A DNA stretch of 11,195 nucleotides from Dysgonomonas sp. UBA7710 (GTDB lineage Bacteria; Bacteroidota; Bacteroidia; Bacteroidales; Dysgonomonadaceae), in contig NZ_DLFW01000003.1 in assembly GCF_002482385.1 (NCBI RefSeq), positions 1-11,195 on the forward strand, given 5' to 3'. The number at the start of each line of letters is the position of its first letter. The stretch's first letter is position 1. Below the pieces are notes generated by a model that saw nothing but the letters and a program-made list of their open reading frames with translations, made no database searches and was not told the DNA's origin. Both the position numbers and the translations under genes were made by a program. Below, one piece after another: positions 1 through 8,038 of the stretch.

Positions 1-179
1 GGCATCCAGAAGTTCATTCCCCACGGCATGGCAATGGCCGGATAGGTGTTGCCCGTGGATAGAGAATGCTTAGATTGTGTGCCTACTAATGGGTTAACAT
101 AGTCCACAGGCATATAATCCTGAGCTGTTGACGTGAGAATGCTCAAAGCGCACAATAATAAAAAGAGGATCTTTTTCAT
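1..179 (-). CDS. GH92 family alpha-mannosidase-like exoglycosidase, N-terminal fragment
   Basis: Only the first 59 codons are present; the gene runs off the left edge. The ATG at 179 opens a clear signal peptide (MKKILFLLLCALSILTSTAQ), probably cleaved after TAQ, so the enzyme would be exported to the periplasm or beyond. The mature start reads DYVNPLVGT near residues 26-34, followed by NTYPAIAMPWGMNFWMP at about residues 43-59. YVNPLxGT followed by a Y/FPxA-x-PxGM segment is the hallmark of the N-terminal beta-sandwich of GH92. GH92 enzymes are calcium-dependent, inverting exo-alpha-mannosidases of roughly 750 residues acting on N-glycans or mannans. The catalytic (alpha/alpha)6 domain lies outside the window, so activity and linkage preference cannot be judged. 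It is the last visible gene of the PUL operon, 69 nt after the GxGYxYP gene. A possible weak RBS (AAAGGAAAA on the minus strand) lies about 12 nt before the ATG. Family assignment is quite sure; substrate is inferred. Confidence 0.85.
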   Translation of the reverse strand, partial: MKKILFLLLCALSILTSTAQDYMPVDYVNPLVGTQSKHSLSTGNTYPAIAMPWGMNFWM

Positions 180-209
180 TTTTGTTATTTTCCTTTATAT
201 TGTTAATAG

Positions 210-243
210 GAAGAACTGTTATCAGGAGGGATAACAGTTCTTC
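210..243 (-). promoter_or_regulatory. Perfect 14-bp intercistronic hairpin with CCUCCU loop
   Basis: The arms GAAGAACTGTTATC (210-223) and GATAACAGTTCTTC (230-243) are perfectly complementary and enclose a 6-nt loop. In the minus-strand transcript the loop reads CCUCCU. The hairpin starts 6 nt after the GxGYxYP stop codon and ends 30 nt before the GH92 start. No U-tract follows it (the transcript continues CUAUUAACAAUAUAAAGG), so it does not look like a standard intrinsic terminator. An mRNA processing or stability element, or a partial attenuator tuning GH92 expression, fits better. The structure is seen directly; the role is inferred. Confidence 0.7.
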
Positions 244-248
244 GTTAA

Positions 249-2150
249 TTAGAATATTTCACTCAGGTACTTCTTGGTCTGATCTGTTCTGTAATGCATT
301 CGCACCCGCCATATCATTTCCTGTACGCTTACTACCTGAAAGTTGTCATCCAGATGATTCATGCATAATTTAGCAGCACTTGCTCCATTTTTATCTCCAT
401 TCGTATTTTCGGCTAATTCGTCATTCGAGTTTCCTATGTCCTTAAATTTACTCCATGCGTGGACGGAAATAAGTGAGAATGTTTCGTCTTTGGCTTCTTC
501 TTTCAATCTGTTTGCCACATATGCAGGAGTACCTTCGCGAGTCGTATTGCGATTTCCAAAATTCCATAAGGAGTATTTTACTGTGATAACGGGAATGTCG
601 TATCCTTTTTTATTGGTTATCCATATAATTTCACCTTCACCACCGGCATAAGGAGAGTATTGAATCGCTACAATTCCTTCCAACTGATCATTTGCATCTA
701 CATAAGCCTGAAAACCTTCTTTTGCTGCAGCTGATTTAACATCCTGAGCAATAAGACCTAGTACTTTAACACGATGTTGACGCATACTTGCTGCAACACT
801 CTTAGCGATTTCCGCTAATCTCTCACTCCTATTATTATCAACACCAAAATTATCGGCATATAAATAGCCTCCGCCCAGAGCCTCAATTAAGGTGTAATTA
901 GGCTTTTGCTGATTTATAATATTGGTGAATTGTGCAGGTGCGGTCATTGCCAGATTACCCACAGGTAGTCCGAATCCCATCTTCATATCATTTGCATCGG
1001 TATTCTGATAGAATTCCCCGACAAAATTATTCATCATCCATTGGATATTATCGCCATCAGATAAGTAGAATGAGACAAAATTCTTTTTCAAATCATAGTT
1101 AATAAACTGAGGATTTTCCACTTTGGCTAATGTAGCCGTTTGACGGCTCTTGTATAATAAAGAGGTCAGAGGCATATTGTATATCCAATCGCTAGGTACC
1201 CATGTATGTCCTGTTTTTGATGCCCTGTTTACAAATAATGCTTCATCAACACCCTGTTCCCACCCGAATATAGGTGCTCCGGGCTCCAGCCAGTTTAATA
1301 CTTCAGCAAATATATCCAGGTTTTGCCCTGATGAAGGGTCTTCCTTCTGTTTGTTGATATTTAGTACAAACAAATTGTTTTTGATGGCGAAGTCACGAAG
1401 TTCACCGGTTTGTACAGGCATAACTACCAACGCTTTTTTATTACATTTATCTTTAAATTCGCGCCATGCATCTGCAGTCGTTTTATTACGTGCATCGTAT
1501 TTCATCGTATAGCCTGCTGCTTCGAAGCTGGCTTTGTCCCTGATATCTACTATAATTGAATTGTAGACGTGGGATGCAACGGAAGCAACGATATTACTTT
1601 CAGGATTGTTTTCTACATCGGTTAAAACATATCCGTCAAAGTAATCTTTAAGCTGTATATTTACACCATCAGAGGGTCCATAATTGTTTTTTGCCAGTTC
1701 TAATCCACTTTGCATACCTTGCTCGCTGATACCCATATTCTTCAGGGCCTCTACGGACAACTTATAAGATTCCCTGCCACCATGATCGTGCATCCAAAAG
1801 CCAACCTCACTTTTTCCTTCATCTACAGCCCGATTGGTTAGGCCGGCCATAGACTGGCATAACAGGTGGTACTGAAGGCCCCTGATCTCTTCTGTCCATC
1901 CAAGCTCGTTACGGCTGCCAACGTTCAATACCTCCACGCAATTCCAGTATTTCTTGGGTTTGGTAGTCATTTCGGGGAAAGTATATTGCCCTACATTTGC
2001 AACCGGGTCATACTGATCCATATAGAGGCTAACATTGTTTTCTTCATTTAGCCCCATGTTCTTTGTAGGAGAAGAATAATCGTCACAACTGCTTGCTCCC
2101 AGGCTACATAATAGCCCCAGAATAATATATTTGATTTTCATTGTTGTCAT
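249..2150 (-). CDS. GxGYxYP-family putative glycoside hydrolase, lipoprotein
   Basis: A 633-residue protein matching the architecture of the GxGYxYP family (an N-terminal domain plus a barrel-like domain), which is annotated as putative glycoside hydrolase and common in Bacteroidota PULs; I know of no firmly established activity. Signature segments are FVSFYLSDGDNIQW (residues 358-371), the name-giving motif as GGGYLYAD (426-433), and ISVHAWSKF (561-569). The family proline after the second tyrosine is replaced by Ala432. Acidic residues in the DGD segment are possible active-site candidates, but this is not proven. The N-terminus is a lipoprotein-type signal with Cys22 (GASSCDDY); the lipobox is imperfect, and the acidic residues after the Cys fit surface export in this phylum. 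Two in-frame ATGs exist (2150 and 2141); the second gives MKIKYIILG, an equally good signal peptide. The gene begins 14 nt after the SusD stop, so it is almost certainly co-transcribed. Family call is strong; reaction unknown. Confidence 0.85.
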   Translation of the reverse strand: MTTMKIKYIILGLLCSLGASSCDDYSSPTKNMGLNEENNVSLYMDQYDPVANVGQYTFPEMTTKPKKYWNCVEVLNVGSRNELGWTEEIRGLQYHLLCQSMAGLTNRAVDEGKSEVGFWMHDHGGRESYKLSVEALKNMGISEQGMQSGLELAKNNYGPSDGVNIQLKDYFDGYVLTDVENNPESNIVASVASHVYNSIIVDIRDKASFEAAGYTMKYDARNKTTADAWREFKDKCNKKALVVMPVQTGELRDFAIKNNLFVLNINKQKEDPSSGQNLDIFAEVLNWLEPGAPIFGWEQGVDEALFVNRASKTGHTWVPSDWIYNMPLTSLLYKSRQTATLAKVENPQFINYDLKKNFVSFYLSDGDNIQWMMNNFVGEFYQNTDANDMKMGFGLPVGNLAMTAPAQFTNIINQQKPNYTLIEALGGGYLYADNFGVDNNRSERLAEIAKSVAASMRQHRVKVLGLIAQDVKSAAAKEGFQAYVDANDQLEGIVAIQYSPYAGGEGEIIWITNKKGYDIPVITVKYSLWNFGNRNTTREGTPAYVANRLKEEAKDETFSLISVHAWSKFKDIGNSNDELAENTNGDKNGASAAKLCMNHLDDNFQVVSVQEMIWRVRMHYRTDQTKKYLSEIF

Positions 2151-2164
2151 ATTTTAGTGTTTTT

Positions 2165-3811
2165 TTAATATCCTGTATTTTGACCGAGCCCTTTTATTTT
2201 GTTTATTTCATCCTGAGGGATAGGTCTGACCAGATGGTTTTCATTTAGGTTATCGTATGCCGCTACGAACGGATTGTATTCTTTCACACGGGTAAGTAGT
2301 GTATTTGTACGTTTCAGGTCGAACCATCTGTCATGGTCACCTAGTAATTCCCGTGCTCTTTCATCCATTATTGTATTAATGTTTAAAGAATTTAATTTCA
2401 TTTGTTGCTCATACGTGTTTTCATCTTTAGCTGCTCTTTTTCGGATCGAGTTTATACGTTCCAGTGCAAGAGAAGAATTACCAGCCCCTAAATAAGCTTC
2501 TGCTGCAAGCAGGTATGTGTCTGATAAGCGAAAGACTACATCTTCTCTCGAACCCGGATTGCCCCAATCTATCTTTGTGTCTTTAAATTTCTGAATCATG
2601 GGCATACGGTCGATAGCATTTGCCAGAATCGGTAAAGCTGTTGACTGAGGATACCAGTTGTAGTCGCTGCCTGACTTGAACGGATAGTATTTCACTGCTC
2701 CTTCATCCATTCCTGAATTGTCATTCCAGCGAGGGAAATAGATTCCCAAATCACCGAATTTGGCATTAGCCGGATTGTTGATTAAGAACCGGCGTTTGAA
2801 TGTAGCATCATATCTGGTATCGGCAACCGGGTCGGTAAATAGTTCATGTACTTTAGGTATTACCCAGTAATAACGGCTCATGGATGAATAATCGGCCTGA
2901 ACTTTTGTAAACATATCGGGTTCCAAGGCTGTGATATTAAACCCGAATTGGCTTTGTTGAGAGTTGCCATTGCCTATATAATTCTTATCAGAACCATATT
3001 GAATAGCCCAGATTACTTCCGAGTTGTTCTGGTTATTTTCGTCATATACATCGCCATAATTTGCTAAAAGACTATATGGCTGAGATGTGGCTTCAATCAA
3101 TTCATCCAGAGTGGAAGCCGCTTTGGAAAAGTCTGTAGCTTCTGCATAGGACTTGTAGGCGCGTGTCAGGTATAACTTTCCAAGTAGATGCAATACGGCA
3201 GCGTTAGTAAGACGTCCAGGTTCTTTTGTGGTCATATCCAGTTTGCCCTTGATTGCTTCCAATTCATCTATCATAAATTTATAGATAATTTTTTCATCAG
3301 TACGTTCGGTTTCTGTGATAATGCCTGTATTTTCTGTTGTATAGAAAGGAACGGCACCGAAAGTTTCTACTAAATAATAATATCCCAGTGCACGGAGAAA
3401 CCGACCTTGCGAAGTGATGCCATCGTAGTCGCTGCCTGCTATTTCAGGGGTACAACGCGTTAGCAAAGTATTTGATTCCTGTACTATTTTATAAAGGTTT
3501 TTCCAATATCCTCCCACTATCGGAGCAGTAGAGTTGAATGTTTTGTCATAGCCGTTAAACATTCTTTCCACAGGGTTTTCTGTAATTGCCATATATAAAT
3601 CTGTACCGAAATACTGGACTTCACCTGTACTGAATACTGAACGGTAGCGATAATATATGTCGATCAATAGTTTCTCTTGCCCTTGTTTTGTATTATAATA
3701 TTCATCAGTTATAATAGACGGCGTATCCGAATTGAGGAAATCTGAGCATCCTGCCAGGGTTATTGAACAGGCCAATAATCCGTATTTTAATGTTTTTAAT
3801 ATCTTTTTCAT
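2165..3811 (-). CDS. susD-like: SusD/RagB-family outer-membrane glycan-binding lipoprotein
   Basis: A 548-residue SusD homologue, the usual length for the family. The signal peptide ends in a canonical lipobox LAGC with lipidated Cys22, followed by SDFLNSDTPS, the typical start of the mature protein. The helical TPR-like N-terminal half contains YWKNLYKIVQESNTLL and RFLRALGYYYLVETFGAVPFY, both characteristic. The C-terminal part contains DTYLLAAEAYLGAG, RINSIRKRA and DERARELLGDHDRWFDLKRT, and ends in RPIPQDEINKIKGLGQNTGY, the classic SusD tail. SusD sits as a lid on its SusC partner at the cell surface and delivers oligosaccharides to it. It starts 12 nt after the SusC stop, the expected paired arrangement, and is followed after 14 nt by the GxGYxYP gene. 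The ligand cannot be read from sequence; the GH92 neighbour suggests a mannose-containing glycan. The gene is intact. Confidence 0.96.
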   Translation of the reverse strand: MKKILKTLKYGLLACSITLAGCSDFLNSDTPSIITDEYYNTKQGQEKLLIDIYYRYRSVFSTGEVQYFGTDLYMAITENPVERMFNGYDKTFNSTAPIVGGYWKNLYKIVQESNTLLTRCTPEIAGSDYDGITSQGRFLRALGYYYLVETFGAVPFYTTENTGIITETERTDEKIIYKFMIDELEAIKGKLDMTTKEPGRLTNAAVLHLLGKLYLTRAYKSYAEATDFSKAASTLDELIEATSQPYSLLANYGDVYDENNQNNSEVIWAIQYGSDKNYIGNGNSQQSQFGFNITALEPDMFTKVQADYSSMSRYYWVIPKVHELFTDPVADTRYDATFKRRFLINNPANAKFGDLGIYFPRWNDNSGMDEGAVKYYPFKSGSDYNWYPQSTALPILANAIDRMPMIQKFKDTKIDWGNPGSREDVVFRLSDTYLLAAEAYLGAGNSSLALERINSIRKRAAKDENTYEQQMKLNSLNINTIMDERARELLGDHDRWFDLKRTNTLLTRVKEYNPFVAAYDNLNENHLVRPIPQDEINKIKGLGQNTGY

Positions 3812-3823
3812 GTGTTATTCGAT

Positions 3824-6814
3824 TTAGAATGAAATGTTTACGCCTAAGGTAAATGTCATTGGATAAAGAGATAATTGCGTATATGCATTCTCTCCGATAG
3901 TTTCAGGATCCGGACCTTTATATGAAGTAAATGTGAACGGATTCTGAACAGCTCCATATACACGGGCATTCTTTAGGCCAGATTTTTTCAATATATTACC
4001 TGGTAATGTATAACCTAATGTTATGTTTTGGATTTTCAGGAATGAACCAGATATTTTCCCTAAAACCTGTGTGTAGTATGATTGGGCACCCACCTGAGGG
4101 TAGTCATTGCTACGATTCTCAGGGGTCCAGTATTTTACATCCAGTTTGTTCCAGTGCTCATTGTCCCATGCTGTAAACATATATGTGAAGCCGTCGTCGT
4201 ACATACCTCCATAGCGGCCATACATGTATATAGACATATCCCAGTTTTTATATGTAAATGTATTTGTTATACCTACTGTCCAGTCAGGAGAAGGGGTACC
4301 AAGTATTTTATAATCCCGTTCATCCAGAACACCGTCGTCATTTAAATCTTTCACATGGATATGTCCCGGAACCTGACCATATTTGGCTGCTTCGGCTTTT
4401 TCGTCTTCCTGCCAGATACCGACCTTTTCGAAATCGTATATTACGCTGATAGGTTGTCCTATAAACCAACGGTTTGCCAGATCATCTTCTCCTGTTCCAT
4501 ATAGTTCCTTGATCTTGTTCCTATTCAGAGAGAATGTTGCATTTGTTCTCCATGAGAAATCAGAAGTAGATATATTGACAGTATTCAAACCGATTTCAAT
4601 ACCTTTATTTGTAGTACTTCCTATGTTTTCGAGAATAGAAGAATACCCGTTTATGCTGGCTACTGAGCGAGCGAATATAAGATCTTCAGTTAAGCGGCTA
4701 TATATATCTACTGTGGCGCTTACTCTGTTGTTGAAGAAACCAAAATCCAAGCCGTAGTTCCATTCCGACATCATTTCCCATTTCAAATTGCTATTCCCTT
4801 TGGTATCACTTAGTCCGAAACCGTTTTGACCTGTAGAACCAAATGTATATTTGCTGAGGTCGAGTTTACTCTTTGTTATGTCGTAGTTTATATTGTTATT
4901 TCCACTTTTTCCCCAGCTTATGCGTAGTTTCAGGTTACTCAGCCAATCTGCACTTTTCATAAATTCTTCTTCGCTGAGTCTCCAGCCCAAAGCGAATGAA
5001 GGCATAAAACCCCATTGGTTTCCTGTAGCTAAGCGGGAAGAACCGTCGTAACGTCCTGTGGCCGTTAGTAAGTATCTGTCTTTTAAGGTGTAATTTACGC
5101 GTCCCATAACAGAAAGCATGGATGATTCCCAGTAATAGCTTTTAGCTCCTGTTATCTGGTCTGCAGTTTCAAGAGCATGCCAGTCTGACTGATAAGGCAA
5201 TCCAACACCTTTCATTTCGGAGCCTTTATGTGTATCCTTCTGGGCACTGAAGAGCCCTATTACATTTAATTTATGTATGTCGTTGAATGTTTTGTTGTAG
5301 GTTGCGATGTTATCCCATACATAGTTAAGGTTTACTCCTTCTCTTCTGAATGCATCCGGATCGCTTACCCCTTGTTTGGATTGTGTGTATGTTCCTATCC
5401 ATTCTCCATATACATCGTTGTCGTATTGTACAGCCACCTGGGATTTTAGGGATAATTCCTTAATCGGAGAAAATTCAAGGAAGCCTGAGAAATTGGTATA
5501 ACGCGCTTCCGTTTCCTTTTTATTATTTTCAATCTGTACAAACGGATTTATTTTACTGGATGTAGGCTGTACATTGAAAGCATATTCTCCGTCGTATCCA
5601 TACGGGCTGACAATCGGCGGTAAAAAGTATGCATTGACTAAAGCATCATCGGCTCCATGATTTGTTTTGTTGAATGAGATATAGCTGTTCATTCCCATTT
5701 TGAACCGATCCGACATACGATATTCCAAACCTATGTTTGCCGTAATACGTTCGAAACTTTCATTACCTACCATACCGTCATCCTTAAGATATCCCAAACC
5801 AAAAGTATAGGATACTTTATCTGAACTGCCGGAAGCACTTATACTATGATTAGTGACAATAGACTCATCAGAAAGTTCTCTCAGCCAGTCATAGTATTCA
5901 CCATATTTAATCCTGCGTTTTTCATCCGTTGTCAGGAAATCGGGACGCATTAATGACGATTCTCCATATTTTTTCTTCCATAGGGCGATTCTGTAATCGA
6001 CATACTCCATACCATTGCCTTTATTTCCTATCATATCGGGTATCCGGGTTGGTGTTTTTACTCCGACAGAACCATTATATTCAACATTGAATCCAGGTTT
6101 TTTATTTGCACCCTTAGTTGTTATTATAACGACTCCGTTAGCTCCTCTCGATCCATATATCGCAGAAGAGGATGCATCTTTCAGTACATCGATAGATTCG
6201 ATATCGGCACTGTTCAGATGTTTCATACCCGACTGTGATGGTACTCCGTCAATAACAAAAAGAGGCTCATTAGAGAAATTGAATGAGTTTACCCCACGTA
6301 TCTGAATATTCATATCGGCACCCGGACGATTCGAAGTTTTGTTTACCAATACACCACTTACGCGGCCATTCAGCGCTTCAGTGACATTGACCGTCATAGC
6401 TTTCATCAATTCTTTGTTATCCAAACTTTGAATAGAACCTGTAAGGTCTTTCTTTTCCATTGTTCCGTAACCGAAAACAACAGTTTCTTTCAATTGCTGA
6501 CTATCTTCTTCCAGTTCTATGTTTAGGCTGATAGCTTTTGTAATAACAAATTTTTGAGGAATAAAACCCAGGTATGAGACAACTATAGTTTTGCCTTCAG
6601 TTACATTTAATTCGAAGTTACCGTCTATATCTGCAAGTGTTCCGGTTGTTGCTCCTTCAATGACTATGCTGGCGCCAGGCAGAGGTTCCTTCGTGCGGTC
6701 TTTTACAGTTCCTTTTACTGCTATGGTATTGCCTTGAGCAAAGACTACTGTAGAACAGCAGCAGAGGACAAGTATAAGCAATATGCATACTTTTGTGAAT
6801 ACATTTCTATTCAT
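3824..6814 (-). CDS. susC-like: SusC/RagA-family TonB-dependent outer-membrane transporter
   Basis: A 996-residue intact SusC homologue that imports oligosaccharides across the outer membrane with TonB energy. A signal peptide ends near VFAQ (residues 24-27). A carboxypeptidase-D-regulatory-like domain follows at about 32-103 (VKGTVKDRTKEPLPGASI, then GTLADIDGNFEL). The TonB-box region is KETVVFGYGT (109-118). The plug domain (about 120-236) carries NVTEALNGRVSGV, QIRGVNSF, PLFVIDGVP, IESIDVLKDASSSAIYGSRG and GVVIITTKG, all near-consensus. The rest is the 22-strand barrel, ending in TLGVNISF with the C-terminal Phe typical of barrel insertion. There is no N-terminal secretin/TonB (STN) domain, so it is not expected to signal through an anti-sigma factor, which agrees with the absence of ECF-sigma genes here. 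It starts 26 nt after the LamG lipoprotein gene and is paired with SusD downstream. Confidence 0.97.
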   Translation of the reverse strand: MNRNVFTKVCILLILVLCCCSTVVFAQGNTIAVKGTVKDRTKEPLPGASIVIEGATTGTLADIDGNFELNVTEGKTIVVSYLGFIPQKFVITKAISLNIELEEDSQQLKETVVFGYGTMEKKDLTGSIQSLDNKELMKAMTVNVTEALNGRVSGVLVNKTSNRPGADMNIQIRGVNSFNFSNEPLFVIDGVPSQSGMKHLNSADIESIDVLKDASSSAIYGSRGANGVVIITTKGANKKPGFNVEYNGSVGVKTPTRIPDMIGNKGNGMEYVDYRIALWKKKYGESSLMRPDFLTTDEKRRIKYGEYYDWLRELSDESIVTNHSISASGSSDKVSYTFGLGYLKDDGMVGNESFERITANIGLEYRMSDRFKMGMNSYISFNKTNHGADDALVNAYFLPPIVSPYGYDGEYAFNVQPTSSKINPFVQIENNKKETEARYTNFSGFLEFSPIKELSLKSQVAVQYDNDVYGEWIGTYTQSKQGVSDPDAFRREGVNLNYVWDNIATYNKTFNDIHKLNVIGLFSAQKDTHKGSEMKGVGLPYQSDWHALETADQITGAKSYYWESSMLSVMGRVNYTLKDRYLLTATGRYDGSSRLATGNQWGFMPSFALGWRLSEEEFMKSADWLSNLKLRISWGKSGNNNINYDITKSKLDLSKYTFGSTGQNGFGLSDTKGNSNLKWEMMSEWNYGLDFGFFNNRVSATVDIYSRLTEDLIFARSVASINGYSSILENIGSTTNKGIEIGLNTVNISTSDFSWRTNATFSLNRNKIKELYGTGEDDLANRWFIGQPISVIYDFEKVGIWQEDEKAEAAKYGQVPGHIHVKDLNDDGVLDERDYKILGTPSPDWTVGITNTFTYKNWDMSIYMYGRYGGMYDDGFTYMFTAWDNEHWNKLDVKYWTPENRSNDYPQVGAQSYYTQVLGKISGSFLKIQNITLGYTLPGNILKKSGLKNARVYGAVQNPFTFTSYKGPDPETIGENAYTQLSLYPMTFTLGVNISF

Positions 6815-6840
6815 AGTAATTATTTTTTATAAATATTAGA

Positions 6841-7887
6841 TTATTGAGCTACAGGTTTCCATTTGTATGATCCGACAAGTTTAGCCGTGTGTTTACCTGT
6901 TTTGTCAGTAATGTTAGTATTATCTGCAGGCACAGTAGTAAAATCCCATGCACAAGTCAGGTTAGCTTCCGTACCTGTTACATCAGAATTCATCAATGTC
7001 TGTATTTCCGCTTGTGTTTTAGCTTTACTCCATAGTCTGAACTTTTTCATGTAACCGGTCATACAACGATTGTTATCTTCGGGTTCCATAAATGCATACA
7101 TTTTCAGATTTCTGGTGTTTGGCTGATATTTTTGTAGTGTTGATCCATCATATATATCATTTGTTTTACTAAAGAATAATTCACCGTTGATATACATCTT
7201 CAGTTGTTCACTTGCCGCGCTTTCATCATATACAGCAGCCAGATGCATCCATTGTCCGTAAGTTTCCGGATATGCTTTACCCCATTCCAGTACCCGGTCT
7301 TGTTGTGGTCCCATACCCATTGTCATACGAAGATTAGATCCCATAAAGTTTATCATCCATCCTTGCTTCACTCCGTTACCGTCATGGCTGAATGTGGCAA
7401 TGAAATCACCTATGGCAAATTCGAAGAAATTAGCATCATACTTGAGCCAGCTCTCCACTGTAAATGTGTTGGAACCGCCATAGGCCGCAGATTCTCCAAA
7501 ATCGATATATCCTTTTTTATCAATACCGAATACAAGTAATTCACCGGCTGATCCGGCAGGCAGTGTCATCTGGTAGGAATTCATAAATTCAGCTATAGCT
7601 TTGTCCGATGCTACACAATAATTATCGACTTCGAATTGCAGGACAAACATTCCGGCTTTAGCTTTCGAAATACCAGTTTTAAGGTCTTCGATGGCTTGTA
7701 ACAGGTTATCTGCATTTTCCTTAGGGAAAGTTCCGTCTTCTGTGCCTATTTTTGCTGTATCCAGCATGTTCTGCATATCCGATAGATGACCATATAGACA
7801 ATCCAGATTGATATCTGCGGCATTGTCTTTTTTGTCAGAGCATGAAAATGCAATAAAAAAGACAAGCAACAAAAAACTAATCTTCAT
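6841..7887 (-). CDS. LamG/concanavalin-like domain lipoprotein, first gene of the PUL operon
   Basis: Probably a surface glycan-binding lipoprotein. The reading frame is open from an ATG at 7920, but the ATG at 7887 gives a compact lipoprotein signal (MKISFLLLVFFIAFSC, Cys27 in the longer numbering; the lipobox A-F-S-C is loose) and is preferred. The longer form only adds a charged 11-residue lead. In long-form numbering, a mostly helical N-terminal region (about 36-115) resembles the uncharacterised helical domain (DUF4972-like, from memory) found before LamG in Bacteroides proteins. Residues about 130-350 form a LamG-type jelly roll: GYIDFGES, FTVESWLKYD, QWMHLAAVYDESA, LKMYINGELF, MTGYMKKFRLWSKAKTQAEI, and the closing AWDFTTV. 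No catalytic glutamate pattern of a laminarinase-type enzyme is evident, so binding is more likely than hydrolysis. Its position before SusC, right behind the promoter, is unusual because accessory lipoproteins normally follow SusD. It could be an adhesin-like protein instead. Confidence 0.85.
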   Translation of the reverse strand: MKISFLLLVFFIAFSCSDKKDNAADINLDCLYGHLSDMQNMLDTAKIGTEDGTFPKENADNLLQAIEDLKTGISKAKAGMFVLQFEVDNYCVASDKAIAEFMNSYQMTLPAGSAGELLVFGIDKKGYIDFGESAAYGGSNTFTVESWLKYDANFFEFAIGDFIATFSHDGNGVKQGWMINFMGSNLRMTMGMGPQQDRVLEWGKAYPETYGQWMHLAAVYDESAASEQLKMYINGELFFSKTNDIYDGSTLQKYQPNTRNLKMYAFMEPEDNNRCMTGYMKKFRLWSKAKTQAEIQTLMNSDVTGTEANLTCAWDFTTVPADNTNITDKTGKHTAKLVGSYKWKPVAQ

Positions 7888-7977
7888 CCCCGGATTTTTT
7901 CTTTTATCAAAAAAGCTCATGATAATAAAAATTTAAGGTTATTACTTATTAAAAAATTAATACTTCGTTTGTTTTGG

Positions 7978-8009
7978 GAAGATTGCGGAGTAGATATTTC
8001 CGAATCTTC
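7978..8009 (-). promoter_or_regulatory. Inverted repeat at the predicted PUL transcript start
   Basis: Arms GAAGATT (7978-7984) and AATCTTC (8003-8009), with inner arms CGGA (7986-7989) and TCCG (7999-8002), make an 11-bp interrupted palindrome around a 9-nt centre, with one unpaired base at 7985. It begins 1 nt downstream of the -7 element, so it overlaps the likely +1. It is either a DNA operator (roadblock or repressor site) or a hairpin at the very 5' end of the PUL mRNA. It has no U-tract and lies before any coding sequence. The symmetry is seen directly; the function is inferred. Confidence 0.55.
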
Positions 8010-8010
8010 A

Positions 8011-8018
8011 CAAATGTA
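8011..8018 (-). promoter_or_regulatory. PUL promoter, -7 element TACATTTG
   Basis: On the minus strand TACATTTG matches the Bacteroidota primary-sigma -7 consensus TAnnTTTG perfectly. The expected -33 TTTG, 19-21 nt upstream (about 8038-8043), is absent: the minus strand there reads C-rich sequence belonging to the direct repeats. The predicted start of transcription is near 8005, giving a leader of about 85-120 nt before the LamG lipoprotein start. A good -7 with no -33 is the pattern of an activator-dependent promoter. Confidence 0.6.
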
Positions 8019-8038
8019 TTATTTGGTAAAGATAATGG

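Noticed and set aside
1150..1512. Plus-strand open frames inside the GxGYxYP gene, and similar ones opposite SusC (4082-4757, 6015-6305) and the LamG gene (7204-7539).
   Set aside because: They are antisense shadows of well-supported genes, with no recognisable domains, signal peptides or promoters of their own.
7888..7920. In-frame extension of the LamG lipoprotein to an upstream ATG at 7920.
   Set aside because: It adds a charged 11-residue lead before an otherwise complete lipoprotein signal; the start at 7887 is simpler, although the longer form cannot be excluded.
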